A stretch of 64,000 bases of DNA from Nitrosomonas sp. (GTDB lineage Bacteria > Pseudomonadota > Gammaproteobacteria > Burkholderiales > Nitrosomonadaceae), in assembly GCF_020852615.1 (NCBI RefSeq), contig NZ_JADZAJ010000018.1:45802-109801 (forward strand). The letters are read 5' to 3'. Under the pieces are notes generated by a model, which was given only the letters and a program-made list of their open reading frames with translations, was not told the origin of the DNA and searched no databases. A program made the position numbers and the translations under genes. Below, in pieces: positions 13,098 through 24,044 of the stretch (within the stretch, counting starts at the first letter, position 1; each line of letters begins with the position of its first letter).

Positions 13098-14617
13098 CCG
13101 TAATACCCCTCCACATTGGAGAGAAACAGTTCGACCTCTTCCGATTGGATTACGGGAGCCAGCTGATCACGAATTGTTGTATCCACGATCTTGATGGCAT
13201 CCACTGCAGCCTTTAGGCCATTGGAAGATATCCAATCGCTGTTCCACAGCGACACTTTTTCATCAGTTACCAACTTGCAGATGGCCTCCTGATATGCAAT
13301 GTCCTTGTCTATCGGAAGCGTTGCACGCTGCAACCATATCTGCATATGGCCGGTATTTGGTAACTTGCCAAATTTTTGTTGTATGCGCTTTACGGTAGAT
13401 TTTTTTACCTCGTCATCCTCAAGAAACTCCAGGAGAATACTCAGTATCGCAGCAGTGATCGGGTAGGTTCTGGGATTTCGATAAGCAATGTCTACCACGA
13501 TGGCGATCAATGGCATCACACCATCGCGCCTTGGCTTGGATTTCAAAAGGCGCTTGTGATAGTCGCTCAACGCGCGAACCAGACTGCCAGAATTTGGGTG
13601 GTTCGTTGCATGGTCATGAACGATCAGCAAGTGCTTCTGCAAGTCTTTCTCTCGCTGCTTGCGCCCCATCCATGCCAGCTTGTCGCCTCTGATGGATGCT
13701 CGCACTACGTCGGAACTGGCGCGTGTTTTTGACGGGTTGAGCTTCAAGCCAAGGCCCGTAGTAATCTCGGTTATCGCTTTGGCGATGGCATCCCCGTCTT
13801 GCGGGTTGTTGATGAAAACGCGGTAGTCATCCCGATACCGGAGCACTTGATAATCCGACAGCCCCAATTCTTCGATGCGCTGCGACAGTTCCAGATCTGC
13901 CAGACCAAGCACCGTCTCGGCGATGAAATTCATGAGCGCTGACCCTTGCGGAATGCCATTGGTCTGGCCATGTCGCATGTCCTGAATATGGTTGTCGATT
14001 ACATTGCCAACCAAACCATTGTCCCGCCGCTTTTTCTTCGCCTCTTCCTTTGTATGCAAGGCCCATGCGATGGAATGCGTGTAAATCGCGCCATAGCAAT
14101 CCGTAACGTCGGTCTCCAGCACATAGTCGTATTCAAGCGAAAGCTGAATGGAGCGTTGCTCCACCTCTTGCCACCACTGCGAAACTTGTTCCGCACGATC
14201 CTTCTCTTTCGATGTTGAAACGACAGGCAGGCTCAAGCAGCGAATCTTCTTGTTGTTCGAAAATTCCTGAAACCGCGCGCAGATGGAATTCCATTGGGCT
14301 TCATCCGTCATTGCCTGCACCAGCGAGACGTAAATCGCAGGATGAATCAGTTGGAATGGTCGCCACGCATACCGTCCATCCTTGTTATGGAAGATCGTGT
14401 AATTGACGTCATGGTGGTCACGCACGCCAGAACTCAAGCCGGATAGCTGCTTTCCTGTAAGCGCACTGCTAACGTCATCCAACAGGCCACCAAAACCGAT
14501 GTAGGGCGGCAAATCCAGACTGCAGTAGCTCGTCGGCTTCAGAAAGAACTTCCTCGCCTCATCGTACGGCAATTCGAGAATGGACTTCTTGCTTGATGCC
14601 GAGGTAGTCGCATTCAT
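13094..14617 (-). CDS. Reverse transcriptase of the unknown-group/defence (DRT/Abi-like) type
   Basis: A 507-residue RNA-directed DNA polymerase. Motif A is LETDVTDCYGAIYTHS (catalytic Asp170), motif B is NGIPQGSALMNFIAE (220-234), and the active site YRDD is at 261-264 with both Asp present, followed by LKLNPSKTR. Residues about 330-507 are predominantly helical (LVRALSDYHKRLL, IAYRNPRTYPITAAILSILL), like the alpha-repeat C-terminus of UG/Abi reverse transcriptases. No maturase, endonuclease or Cas1 domain is seen, arguing against group II introns and CRISPR RTs. The start at 14617 overlaps the hsdS stop as ATGA; an open frame extends upstream to 14791 but lies inside hsdS. The family is linked to phage defence; this member's function is inferred and its exact clade not assigned. 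Confidence 0.88.
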   Translation of the reverse strand: MNATTSASSKKSILELPYDEARKFFLKPTSYCSLDLPPYIGFGGLLDDVSSALTGKQLSGLSSGVRDHHDVNYTIFHNKDGRYAWRPFQLIHPAIYVSLVQAMTDEAQWNSICARFQEFSNNKKIRCLSLPVVSTSKEKDRAEQVSQWWQEVEQRSIQLSLEYDYVLETDVTDCYGAIYTHSIAWALHTKEEAKKKRRDNGLVGNVIDNHIQDMRHGQTNGIPQGSALMNFIAETVLGLADLELSQRIEELGLSDYQVLRYRDDYRVFINNPQDGDAIAKAITEITTGLGLKLNPSKTRASSDVVRASIRGDKLAWMGRKQREKDLQKHLLIVHDHATNHPNSGSLVRALSDYHKRLLKSKPRRDGVMPLIAIVVDIAYRNPRTYPITAAILSILLEFLEDDEVKKSTVKRIQQKFGKLPNTGHMQIWLQRATLPIDKDIAYQEAICKLVTDEKVSLWNSDWISSNGLKAAVDAIKIVDTTIRDQLAPVIQSEEVELFLSNVEGYYG

Positions 14618-15862
14618 ATGGCTGCCTCGGCATCTGAGACCCGTAGCCGCCCAGAAATCAGGCGCGGCAGCAGGGTGTCGCGTAGGGTAGCGAGGGTGGC
14701 GGCTTGCTGGCTGTTTCGTTCGATGCGTTCGAGCATCGGCTTCGTGACGGCGGAAAACTCGGCAATGACTTGATCCGGTGCGACAACGCACGGTGTTTCG
14801 GCAACGACATTTGGCCGCACTGCGGGATACGCCGCCCCATCGGCGAGATTGGCGAGGCGTTCGATGGCTTCATTTCGCGTGATGGCCAGATAGATGAAGC
14901 TGGCGTAGTGCGGCTTCCTCGGTGAAAGCACGGCAAAGCCTGTGCTGCCGGTAAGGCTCGCATCCGGCATGTGGATGTAGGCGAACGCGCGGTTGCCGGG
15001 GCGAACCGTCCCGACAATGGTGTCGCCTTCGCGCAGATGCATTCGTGCGCGGCTCGGCGCTTCGTCAAAGGCGTATTCGGTAATCGCTTCGATGCGATTG
15101 GACGAAACGCCGCTGAGGTCGATGTAACGCACGGTTGGCGGGTGTTTCTTGTCCGTCCATTTTGCGGCGTTGAGTTCGCACAAGTCCGCGAGCGTCCCCA
15201 CGCGCCACCCCTTCGGAATCAAGTCCAGTTCCAATTCCTGCATATCCTCCGGCAACACGCCGTCGAAGTCCACGAACCGGGACTTGAACAGCGCGGCGGC
15301 GATGGCTTCCAGCGTGGCGTTGGTCTGGTGTAGGTTGTCGATGCGGTCGTCGAGCACGCCGAGCGTTTCGGCGATGGCGCCCTGTTCTTCGAGCGGTGGA
15401 AGTGGCAATTCAATCGTCTTCAAATACGAAGACGGACGCGCGATTGATGGGACGCCGGTTTGCGACGCATTGGCAAGTAGCTTGTGCCGACCTTCGTTGC
15501 TGTGGAAGAAGTAGGAAATGAAGACCGGATCAGCCTTGCTCAAGTCGCAGCGCAGATAGAACTGGCGCTGTGAAATGACATATCGCTCGTATTGGGAATT
15601 GGGTGGAATGTAGGCGACCTGACTGATGTTCCCGGCATGAGTGAAGATGACATCGCCGCGAAACACATTCGAGTTCCTCATCTTTTCCGCGTGTTCTTCG
15701 GTGACAAAGTTGAAATCTCTGTCCTCCACGCGAACACCACGAAGATGAGCGCCGCTGATAACGGGAACGCCAGTCTCGACGAAAGTCTCGACTTTGATAT
15801 TCGAGCCGAATGGCCCCATCGCAATTTTGTCCGCGATGTCTTCAATGCGGACAATCGGCCAC

Positions 15863-15873
<11 letters not shown>
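14614..15873 (-). CDS. hsdS: Type I restriction-modification specificity subunit HsdS
   Basis: Recognises the bipartite target sequence for both methylation and restriction. The 419-residue protein has the classical layout: target recognition domain 1 (residues about 1-150), a conserved coiled-coil spacer ([17 protein letters not shown] then [18 protein letters not shown]), target recognition domain 2, and a second spacer near the C-terminus ([20 protein letters not shown]). I chose ATG 15873 (MASEWPIVR) because it overlaps the hsdM end by 11 bases and begins the usual N-terminus. It is followed by the reverse transcriptase, not directly by hsdR. Confidence 0.94.
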
Positions 15874-17446
<1,573 letters not shown>

Positions 17447-17613
17447 TGTGTTCTTTTCTGTTTGTGTGATATTTTTTGTTGAAGTGCTGGCTGCCGGGGT
17501 CTGGTGTTTCTGATGTTGTACAGCGCCAGCCGGATTATGGCTTATTATCAATCGTTTTTATGCAGACAAAATACTGAATAAATCAGGATTTTTCTTTTTC
17601 GGGAAGATTCTGT
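17447..17613 (-). promoter_or_regulatory. Upstream region of the hsdM operon
   Basis: This AT-rich stretch must contain the operon promoter if hsdM is the first gene. A GATAAT -10-like hexamer lies at 17544-17549 on the minus strand, but no convincing -35 sits at the right distance. I give it as a location, not a mapped promoter. Confidence 0.3.
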
Positions 17614-18035
17614 CTAATTGGAGTAGAGTTTCCAGAAGATAGTCAGCCAGAATAGCAGCGTGCCGATAAAGATCGTACAGGTGGCGGCGGGAATCAGGTA
17701 TTTTTTCCAGGGCTGGCGATGACTGAGGAGTACGCCATCCTTGCCTGCCAGTTTCAATTGCTACCCACAAACAGCTCAGATTATCGTTGAGAACCTATTC
17801 AAAGGTGAAAAATGCTGCAGTAGTAATTACGCCAGCAATTGGAAATAGATAGCGTAATTCAGAGTAATGTTCGGAAAAATCATGATCGAAGTATTTCGTC
17901 AGTAATCCGTCAGCTACACCAAAATAAACAGTCAATATGGCGAAACGGAGCGTGCTGTAGTGTCTGGTGCCCGCTATCAGTTCTTTCAGTTTCTGATCTC
18001 CCGGTTTTTTTATTCGTGTCTGGCTTCCAAATCAT
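17614..18035 (-). pseudogene. Decayed small membrane-protein gene between hsdM and holB
   Basis: The minus strand can be pieced into one protein of about 140 residues using two frame changes and one in-frame stop. It opens with ATG at 18035 (MIWKPDTNKK). An A7 run shifts the frame; removing one A restores PGDQKLKELIAGTRHYSTLR and a predicted membrane segment. After RYLFPIAGVITTAAFFTFE there is a TAG stop, then VLNDNLSCLWVAIE in the same frame. After another shift comes KLAGKDGVLLSHRQPWKKYL and a second membrane helix, ending at TAG 17614. Coherent protein on both sides of each lesion argues for recent decay. The family is not recognised. Confidence 0.65.
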
Positions 18036-18074
18036 GTTAAATCTCCCGATCTTAAAAACAGAGCAGCTTAAAAA

Positions 18075-19139
18075 ATGAATCCGACCGAAATTTTTCCGTG
18101 GCAGCGGTCAATCTGGCCACGAATCCGGCAGCCGGACAGTGTGCAGCGGCATCACGCGCTGTTGCTGAGGGGGCGCAGGGGGATTGGCAAGCTGGGTTTT
18201 GCATTTGCTCTGGCACAATCCCTGTTGTGCGCGCAGACGGATACAGCAGGTGTAGCGTGCGAAAAATGCCAGGATTGTTACTGGTTTGAGCAGGGATTGC
18301 ATCCGAATTTCCGTCTGCTGGAGCCGGAGGCACTGTCAGCGCAGGAGGGAGTGGCAGATAAGGGGGGTGAAGAAAATCGCGAAGATGCCGGTGGTGCAAA
18401 ATCGGGTAAAAAACTGAGTCAGCAGATCAGTGTTGCGCAGATTCGTGCACTGGACGATTTCATTTATTTAAGCGCCCATCAGGCGCGATACAAGGTGGTG
18501 CTGATTCACCCGGCGGAAGCGATGAATACGGCTGCAGCCAATGCGTTACTGAAAAAGCTGGAGGAGCCGCCGCCGGAAGTCCTGTTTATTCTGGTGACAC
18601 ATAACGCGGCACTGATCCCGGCGACGATTCTCAGCCGCTGTCAGCAGATTGCCATGCCGGCGCCGGGGTATGAAGCAGCAAAGGACTGGCTGGTCAGCCA
18701 GGGAATTGCGGATGCTGATTTCCGTCTGGCCATGTCAGGTTTTTCGCCGCTGCAGGCGCTGCAGTATGACGAACAGCTGGCTGCTTCTCATGCTGATTTT
18801 ATTCAGAGTCTGTGTGCGCCGGAGAAATTTGATCCGATTGAGCTGGCAGAGAAATTGCACAAACTGGATTTACCCGGTGTGACCGGCTGGCTGCAGAAAT
18901 GGTGTTATGACCTGTTAAGCTGCCGTGCCGGCGGGCAGGTGCGTTATCACCTGAGACAGGCGGCAGCTGTCCGGCAGCAGGCGGCTGTTATCGATCCGGT
19001 TGCTTTCGGGTTTCTGTGGCGCAGCCTGGTTACTTCGCAGCAGCTGGCGCGCCATCCGCTCAACGCGAAGCTGTTTCTGGAGGAAATGTTTCTGAACTAT
19101 ATGGATTTAATATGTCCTGCCAATTCAGCGCACCTTTAA
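18075..19139 (+). CDS. holB: DNA polymerase III delta-prime subunit HolB
   Basis: Clamp-loader subunit that helps place the beta sliding clamp on DNA. It shows a P-loop-like LRGRRGIGKLGFA, the zinc-binding cluster CEKCQDCYWFEQGLHPN, KVVLIHPAEAMNTAAANALLKKLEEPP and a sensor 1 region (THNAALIPATILSRCQ). An acidic/glycine-rich insertion at about residues 90-115 is somewhat unusual. The gene normally pairs with tmk; here the restriction island and a dead membrane-protein gene separate the two. No strong Shine-Dalgarno sequence precedes ATG 18075. Confidence 0.93.
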   Translation: MNPTEIFPWQRSIWPRIRQPDSVQRHHALLLRGRRGIGKLGFAFALAQSLLCAQTDTAGVACEKCQDCYWFEQGLHPNFRLLEPEALSAQEGVADKGGEENREDAGGAKSGKKLSQQISVAQIRALDDFIYLSAHQARYKVVLIHPAEAMNTAAANALLKKLEEPPPEVLFILVTHNAALIPATILSRCQQIAMPAPGYEAAKDWLVSQGIADADFRLAMSGFSPLQALQYDEQLAASHADFIQSLCAPEKFDPIELAEKLHKLDLPGVTGWLQKWCYDLLSCRAGGQVRYHLRQAAAVRQQAAVIDPVAFGFLWRSLVTSQQLARHPLNAKLFLEEMFLNYMDLICPANSAHL

Positions 19140-19208
19140 AAACCCGGTGATGCGGGATGAAGCGCAAGCTGCCTGGCTGTTATCCCGCATTCTGATGAAT
19201 GATTCAGA

Positions 19209-19727
19209 CTATTGGATGCACGATTCACTGGTTGGGTCGATGGTGCAGGCCCAGAGCGTTCTGTGGACACCCGCTGCACGGTTGAAAAGGTGGTCTGCCT
19301 GCTGGCCTTTTTGCTGTTCCAGTGTGAGCGTGACTTTCTCCGGAATGAGGTATGGCTGAACCCAGAAGCGTAACCGGCAAAATTCCTTTTCCTCAGAACA
19401 TAATTTGTGAATGGCGGCGCTGTAGACGGTTTTATCTGCCTGGCGCCCTTTTTCGATCAGCACCATCTGCACAAATTTGCCTGAATTCCCCATTTCAATA
19501 CGGCGTATCAGTTTCCAGCCAATGCCGCTGGGCAGTGCCTGCTCTTTTGCCTGTTCTGCTGTTTTTTCTGCCGCTTCCCCTTCCGCTGAAGCTGGTGCGG
19601 CTTGTTCTGCAGGGGCAGATGCTGCGGCGGTATCGGCAGCAGTCTGCTCGTCTTCCTGTCCTGAAAAAACCAGGCTGGACCAGCTGATAGCCAGGGCGAT
19701 CAATAATCCGTTTCCTATTTTGTTCAT
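19209..19727 (-). CDS. Hypothetical exported protein with Ala/Glu/Pro-rich linker
   Basis: A 172-residue protein with a good ribosome binding site (AGGAG) and a signal peptide (GNGLLIALAISWSSLVFSG). A linker rich in Ala, Glu and Pro covers about residues 25-65. The C-terminal domain of about 105 residues has four Cys (KLCSEEKEFC, WACTIDPTSESC) and alternating hydrophobic residues that suggest a beta-rich, disulphide-bonded periplasmic fold. It loosely recalls invasion-associated IalB-like proteins, but I cannot support that assignment. It is convergent with holB. Confidence 0.7.
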   Translation of the reverse strand: MNKIGNGLLIALAISWSSLVFSGQEDEQTAADTAAASAPAEQAAPASAEGEAAEKTAEQAKEQALPSGIGWKLIRRIEMGNSGKFVQMVLIEKGRQADKTVYSAAIHKLCSEEKEFCRLRFWVQPYLIPEKVTLTLEQQKGQQADHLFNRAAGVHRTLWACTIDPTSESCIQ

Positions 19728-19956
19728 TGCTTCTCCTGATTAAACTGTTTTAAAAATGAATTACGGGCACCTCTGAGAATCCGGTTGTGCGGATGAAATG
19801 CAAGGCACATGGAGTATCACAACGAGACATATCAGGCGGACTGACGCGGCAGTGTGTATCGTGCAGCATTGCTTTACCTGAAAAACCGGTTTTCAGAAAT
19901 GCCCTTGTATTATTCTGTCGGCGTATAGCACCCATTCCCAGATTGCCTGCAAAAAT

Positions 19957-22683
19957 ATGAAGAATTCAGCCAGAACAACCTGCCTGTCCGACGCCCGGCA
20001 GACTAACGTTACTGATCTTATCCAAAGACTGGACAGCTGTGCAACGATTGTGACCGGAAACCGGCGATTGGCGCGCGCACTTCATCAGGTATTTAATCAG
20101 GCCAAATCGGCAGAAGGGCCTGGAATATGGCCTGCACCGGATATTCTGCCCTGGGAGGCGTGGCTGCAGCGGTTATGGCAGGAAGTGATTGTTTTCAGTC
20201 AGGCACCGGCAGCACGGAAATTGTTGCTGACTCCCTGGCAGGAGTATTTCATCTGGCAGTCAATCCTGGCAGAGCGCACTGGCGGTGTTCCGCTGCAGGC
20301 GGTAAATGAAACAGTTACCCGTATTGTGGAAGCGTGGCAGACGCTGCAGGCGTGGTGTATTCCGCTTGCTGCGGCAGATTTTGAACATAACGCGGATACC
20401 CGACTGTTCCGGGAGCTGGTTTCAGCATTTGAAGCCAAATGCCGGAAAAATGACTGGTTTTCATCTGCTGTTTTACCTGAGATGCTGGCAGAGTGTGCGT
20501 TGGCTGGTGATCTGCAATTATCGCAAGGGTTGCCGCACGAGCTGGTGCTGACAGGTTTTGATGAATGGACACCACAGCAGACTTTATTCCTGCAGGCACT
20601 TGAACAGGCGGGATATCCATTGCAATGGCTGCAGCTTTCCGGGCAGCCGGGCAAAACCGGTAAGCTGGCCTGTGCAGACAGCCATGATGAAATCCGGCAG
20701 GCGGCATACTGGATCCGACAACGCCTGCAGGAAAATCCGGCAGCCCGGATTGCACTGATCGTTCCGGAACTGGCGGCGCAGCGGGAGGCAATCTGCCACA
20801 TGCTGGATGAAGTGCTGATTCCGCAAGCCTTGCAGCCGGGACAGCATCAACTGGTGCGCCCGTATAATCTTTCGCTGGGCAAGCCACTGGATCGCTATCC
20901 GCCCATTGGTATCGCTCTGGATATTCTTGATCTGGTGGAAAGTACCGTTGAGCTGCCACACATCAGCCGCCTGTTGCGCACTTCTTTCATTGCGGGCGGG
21001 GATCGGGAAATGAATACACGTGCCCTGCTGGATGCCCGTCTGCGTGAATCAGGTGAATGGCACCCTGGCTGGCAAAAGCTGCTGATGAATGCCGCTCATG
21101 GCGGTCAGCCGTATTCATGTCCGCTGCTGGCTGCATCACTGAGCGATTTCATGAAACAGGCAGCCGTATCGCGTACACCGTGCAGCCCCGGAGAATGGGC
21201 ACAGCGATTTGGGCGATGGCTGAAAGCGATTGGCTGGCCGGGTGAGCGGAGTTTGTCCAGCGAGGAATACCAGGTGATTCAGGCGTGGCAGGGCGTGCTG
21301 AGGGAATTTTCCACCCTGGACTGGGTCACCCGGTCGATCAGTTTAGGTACGGCACTGGAGCAGCTCAGACGCATGGTTGCCAGTACGATTTTCCAGCCTG
21401 AATCGATGGAAGCGCCGGTTCAGGTACTGGGGCTGTTTGAAGCCGGTGGACTGCAGTTCGACCATCTCTGGATTATGGGATTGCATGACGGGGTATTTCC
21501 TGCACCGCCTCGGCCCAATCCTTTTCTTCCTTTGGCCCTGCAACGTAACGCTGATGCCCCTCATTCCGGTGCGAAGCGTGAATTGCATGTGGCAGCGGCA
21601 CTGTTGCAGCGCATTATCACCAGTGCACATGAGATCGTCATCAGTTATCCGCAGCGTAATGGAGATGAAATGCTGAGTGCCAGTCCGCTGCTTGAGGTTT
21701 TTCCGGTGCTGAACGGGGAATTGCCTGCTGCGGCTGCCTGGCCCGGCTGGCGAAATATCGTGTACCACAGTCGTCAGCTGGAAGTACTGTCTGAAGACAT
21801 TGCACCTGCATTTACCGGAACAGCTGCTCCGGGTGGCAACAGGCTGTTCAAACTACAGGCAGCCTGTCCTTTTCTGGCATTTGCCGAGCTGCGGCTGGGT
21901 GCATCTTCACTGGGAAAAATACAGATTGGTCTGAATGCGCGGGTGCGTGGCATTTTGCTGCATCGGGTCATGGAAATGATCTGGGCCGGGCTGGGTTCAT
22001 CGGTTGCGCTGGCTGCCCTGTCTGACAGTGAATTGCATGTGCTGGCGGGTGACAGGATAAATGAGGCGATACGTGAAATCGCGTCCCGTTATCCGCATTC
22101 TTTTGGTAAACGGCTGCAGGCACTTGAAAGCAGGCGGTTGCATGATCTGGTGCTGGCATGGCTGGAAGTGGAGAAACAGCGCCCGCCTTTTCATGTTTCC
22201 GGCCGGGAGCAGGAAGCAGAGCTGGAGCTGAATGGGTTGCCTGTCCGTTTACGGATAGACCGTATTGATACGCTGGAAACGGGGGAAAAGCTGCTGATCG
22301 ACTACAAAACGGGTGAAGTCAAAACAGGCGTCTGGTTTGGCGAACGTCCGGATGAACCGCAATTACCACTATACAGCCTGGCATTCTCTGAGGGGCTGGC
22401 CGGAATGGCATTTGCCCGGATCCGGGTGGGTGATGTGGCCTTCAAAGGGGTGGCACGTGAAGAGGTAGCTATTCCGGGAGTGAAACCCTTTGAGAAATTG
22501 AAAGACGTGCAGGAGGAGAGTTGGGGAGAAATACTCGCCAGCTGGCGCAGGACGATGGAAAAACTGCTGCAGGATTTCATGGCCGGAGAAGCAGGAGTCA
22601 ACCCCAAACAGTACCCGCAAACCTGTACTTACTGTGAACTTAAATCTCTGTGCAGGATCGGCGAATTGTCAGGAACAGAGTAA
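19957..22683 (+). CDS. AddB-like DNA repair protein with C-terminal RecB-type nuclease
   Basis: A 908-residue protein of the family annotated as probable DNA repair protein (TIGR03623-like) in betaproteobacteria. The N-terminus carries a degenerate nucleotide-binding segment (IVTGNRRLARALHQ), and the middle is helicase-like. The C-terminal 240 residues form a RecB-family PD-(D/E)XK nuclease (RLRIDRIDTL, LLIDYKTGEVKTG). A four-cysteine iron-sulphur cluster site seems present: one Cys before the nuclease (QAACPFLAFAE) and three at the end (CTYCELKSLC). By analogy with AddAB it should act with an AddA-type helicase, which is not in the window. Confidence in the family is high, in the exact role moderate. 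Confidence 0.85.
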   Translation: MKNSARTTCLSDARQTNVTDLIQRLDSCATIVTGNRRLARALHQVFNQAKSAEGPGIWPAPDILPWEAWLQRLWQEVIVFSQAPAARKLLLTPWQEYFIWQSILAERTGGVPLQAVNETVTRIVEAWQTLQAWCIPLAAADFEHNADTRLFRELVSAFEAKCRKNDWFSSAVLPEMLAECALAGDLQLSQGLPHELVLTGFDEWTPQQTLFLQALEQAGYPLQWLQLSGQPGKTGKLACADSHDEIRQAAYWIRQRLQENPAARIALIVPELAAQREAICHMLDEVLIPQALQPGQHQLVRPYNLSLGKPLDRYPPIGIALDILDLVESTVELPHISRLLRTSFIAGGDREMNTRALLDARLRESGEWHPGWQKLLMNAAHGGQPYSCPLLAASLSDFMKQAAVSRTPCSPGEWAQRFGRWLKAIGWPGERSLSSEEYQVIQAWQGVLREFSTLDWVTRSISLGTALEQLRRMVASTIFQPESMEAPVQVLGLFEAGGLQFDHLWIMGLHDGVFPAPPRPNPFLPLALQRNADAPHSGAKRELHVAAALLQRIITSAHEIVISYPQRNGDEMLSASPLLEVFPVLNGELPAAAAWPGWRNIVYHSRQLEVLSEDIAPAFTGTAAPGGNRLFKLQAACPFLAFAELRLGASSLGKIQIGLNARVRGILLHRVMEMIWAGLGSSVALAALSDSELHVLAGDRINEAIREIASRYPHSFGKRLQALESRRLHDLVLAWLEVEKQRPPFHVSGREQEAELELNGLPVRLRIDRIDTLETGEKLLIDYKTGEVKTGVWFGERPDEPQLPLYSLAFSEGLAGMAFARIRVGDVAFKGVAREEVAIPGVKPFEKLKDVQEESWGEILASWRRTMEKLLQDFMAGEAGVNPKQYPQTCTYCELKSLCRIGELSGTE

Positions 22684-22778
22684 CTGCTGCACTTTGGATC
22701 AGGAAAAATATTGGTAAAAAACGGATAAAGAACAGGTAAAAACCGGTAACGGGCTTCCATATATCCGGATTGAATTAT

Positions 22779-24044
22779 TCAGGATGACTGGCCGCGCGGC
22801 TTGATGCCCAGTGTTTTGATCTTCCGGTACAGATGGGTGCGTTCCAGGCCGGCGCGTTCAGCAACCCGGGTCATGTTACCCCCTTCCTGTTCTATCAGTT
22901 TTTCAAAATAGTTTTTCTCGAACAGATCTCGAGCTTCACGCAGCGATATATTAAGTGGAATATCGGAAACAATGGAAACAGCTTCTTGTGATGAAGAGGT
23001 TAAGGCCTGCTGCACGGCGTCAACAGCGATTTCCTCGCCAGTGCAGGTCAGTGCAAGTGAATGGACGATACTGCTTAACTGGGAAAGGTTGCCCGGCCAG
23101 TCGTAATTACGCAAGGCGTTCAGTGCTGCTGTACTGAAGTGCATGAGTGGTATTTCTCCCGATTCAATCCAGCCTGAAAGGAGCTGGTTGGCCATTTCCG
23201 GTATATCTTCACGGTGGGCGCGCAGAGGGGGGACAGTAATGCAAAGGTTGCCCAGCACTTCAAATAATTTGGGGTGGTAGGCGCCTTGTGCTGTCAGTTC
23301 TGCCAATGGACGTATCGTGGCACAAACCAGCCGGACACTGTATTGCTCCAGTTTACCCAGCAGCAGTAACAAACCTTTTTGTTCCAGCTTATTCAGATCA
23401 CCTACTTCTCCAAGGAAAAGCAGCCCCCCTTTTGCCTGCTCCAGCTGGGTGAGGGGGCTTTCAGCAAGAAATGAGTAAGATTCCGGAGCAACCCAGGGGG
23501 TGTTGGGACGGTGCAGGAACCGTGCGCAGTGTTCTACCCCGACCCCGGGTTCTCCCGTCAGCAGAACAGGAATTTTAAGATTTTCCACCTGTTCGAGCTT
23601 CTTTCTGAGTTCTGTAATCAGCCCGCTGTAGCCCAGGCTTGACAGGGACAGGGTGGAGGATGATTTGTGCTGCTTGCCGCCCCGCATGACTTGTCCAACA
23701 GTATTCAGCAGTTTTTGCAGCGGGATTGGTTTTTCCAGATAGCCGACTGCGCCGACCCGTGTGGCTTCCACTGCCGTATCAATTGTGCCGTGCCCGGACA
23801 TCATGACGACCGGCATGGTCAGGAGGCCGTTATTCGCCCAATCTTTCAGGAGCGTGATGCCGTCTGTATCCGGCATCCAGATATCCAGCAGCACCAGATC
23901 CGGGCGAGTCTGGTTGCGGTAGTTTCTTGCCTGTTCCGCATTTTCCGCCAGTGCAATGTTATAGCCTTCATCTCCCAGTATCTCGGATAACAACTCACGT
24001 ATTCCCAGCTCATCGTCTACAACGAGAATGGTGTTATTGGCCAT
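22779..24044 (-). CDS. ntrX: NtrX-like response regulator with degenerate AAA+ domain
   Basis: A 421-residue response regulator paired with the NtrY kinase upstream. The receiver domain is complete: Asp10/Asp11, phospho-acceptor Asp54 (LVLLDIWMPDTDG), Ser83 and Lys105. The central domain resembles NtrC-family AAA+ but is eroded: the Walker A position reads TGEPGVGVEH instead of GxxGxGKE, the GAFTGA sigma-54 loop is absent, and Walker B reads LLFLGEVG with Gly where Asp is expected. A C-terminal Fis-type helix-turn-helix is intact (GGNMTRVAERAGLERTHLYRKI). It probably binds DNA but cannot remodel sigma-54 polymerase (inference from missing residues). Confidence 0.88.
   Translation of the reverse strand: MANNTILVVDDELGIRELLSEILGDEGYNIALAENAEQARNYRNQTRPDLVLLDIWMPDTDGITLLKDWANNGLLTMPVVMMSGHGTIDTAVEATRVGAVGYLEKPIPLQKLLNTVGQVMRGGKQHKSSSTLSLSSLGYSGLITELRKKLEQVENLKIPVLLTGEPGVGVEHCARFLHRPNTPWVAPESYSFLAESPLTQLEQAKGGLLFLGEVGDLNKLEQKGLLLLLGKLEQYSVRLVCATIRPLAELTAQGAYHPKLFEVLGNLCITVPPLRAHREDIPEMANQLLSGWIESGEIPLMHFSTAALNALRNYDWPGNLSQLSSIVHSLALTCTGEEIAVDAVQQALTSSSQEAVSIVSDIPLNISLREARDLFEKNYFEKLIEQEGGNMTRVAERAGLERTHLYRKIKTLGIKPRGQSS

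Noticed and set aside
11946..13103. Plus-strand open frame (385 codons) inside the AlbA_2 gene
   Set aside because: Antisense shadow of a GC-rich gene, with biased His/Arg/Gln composition and no recognisable motif.
13094..14617. Retron or group II intron reading of the reverse transcriptase
   Set aside because: There is no intergenic msr/msd-sized region before it, no maturase or endonuclease domain, and the gene sits in frame-overlapping operon context.
19750..19935. 61-codon minus-strand frame between the exported hypothetical and the AddB-like gene
   Set aside because: No supporting signal; it may be leftover repeat sequence, but I found no second copy in the window.
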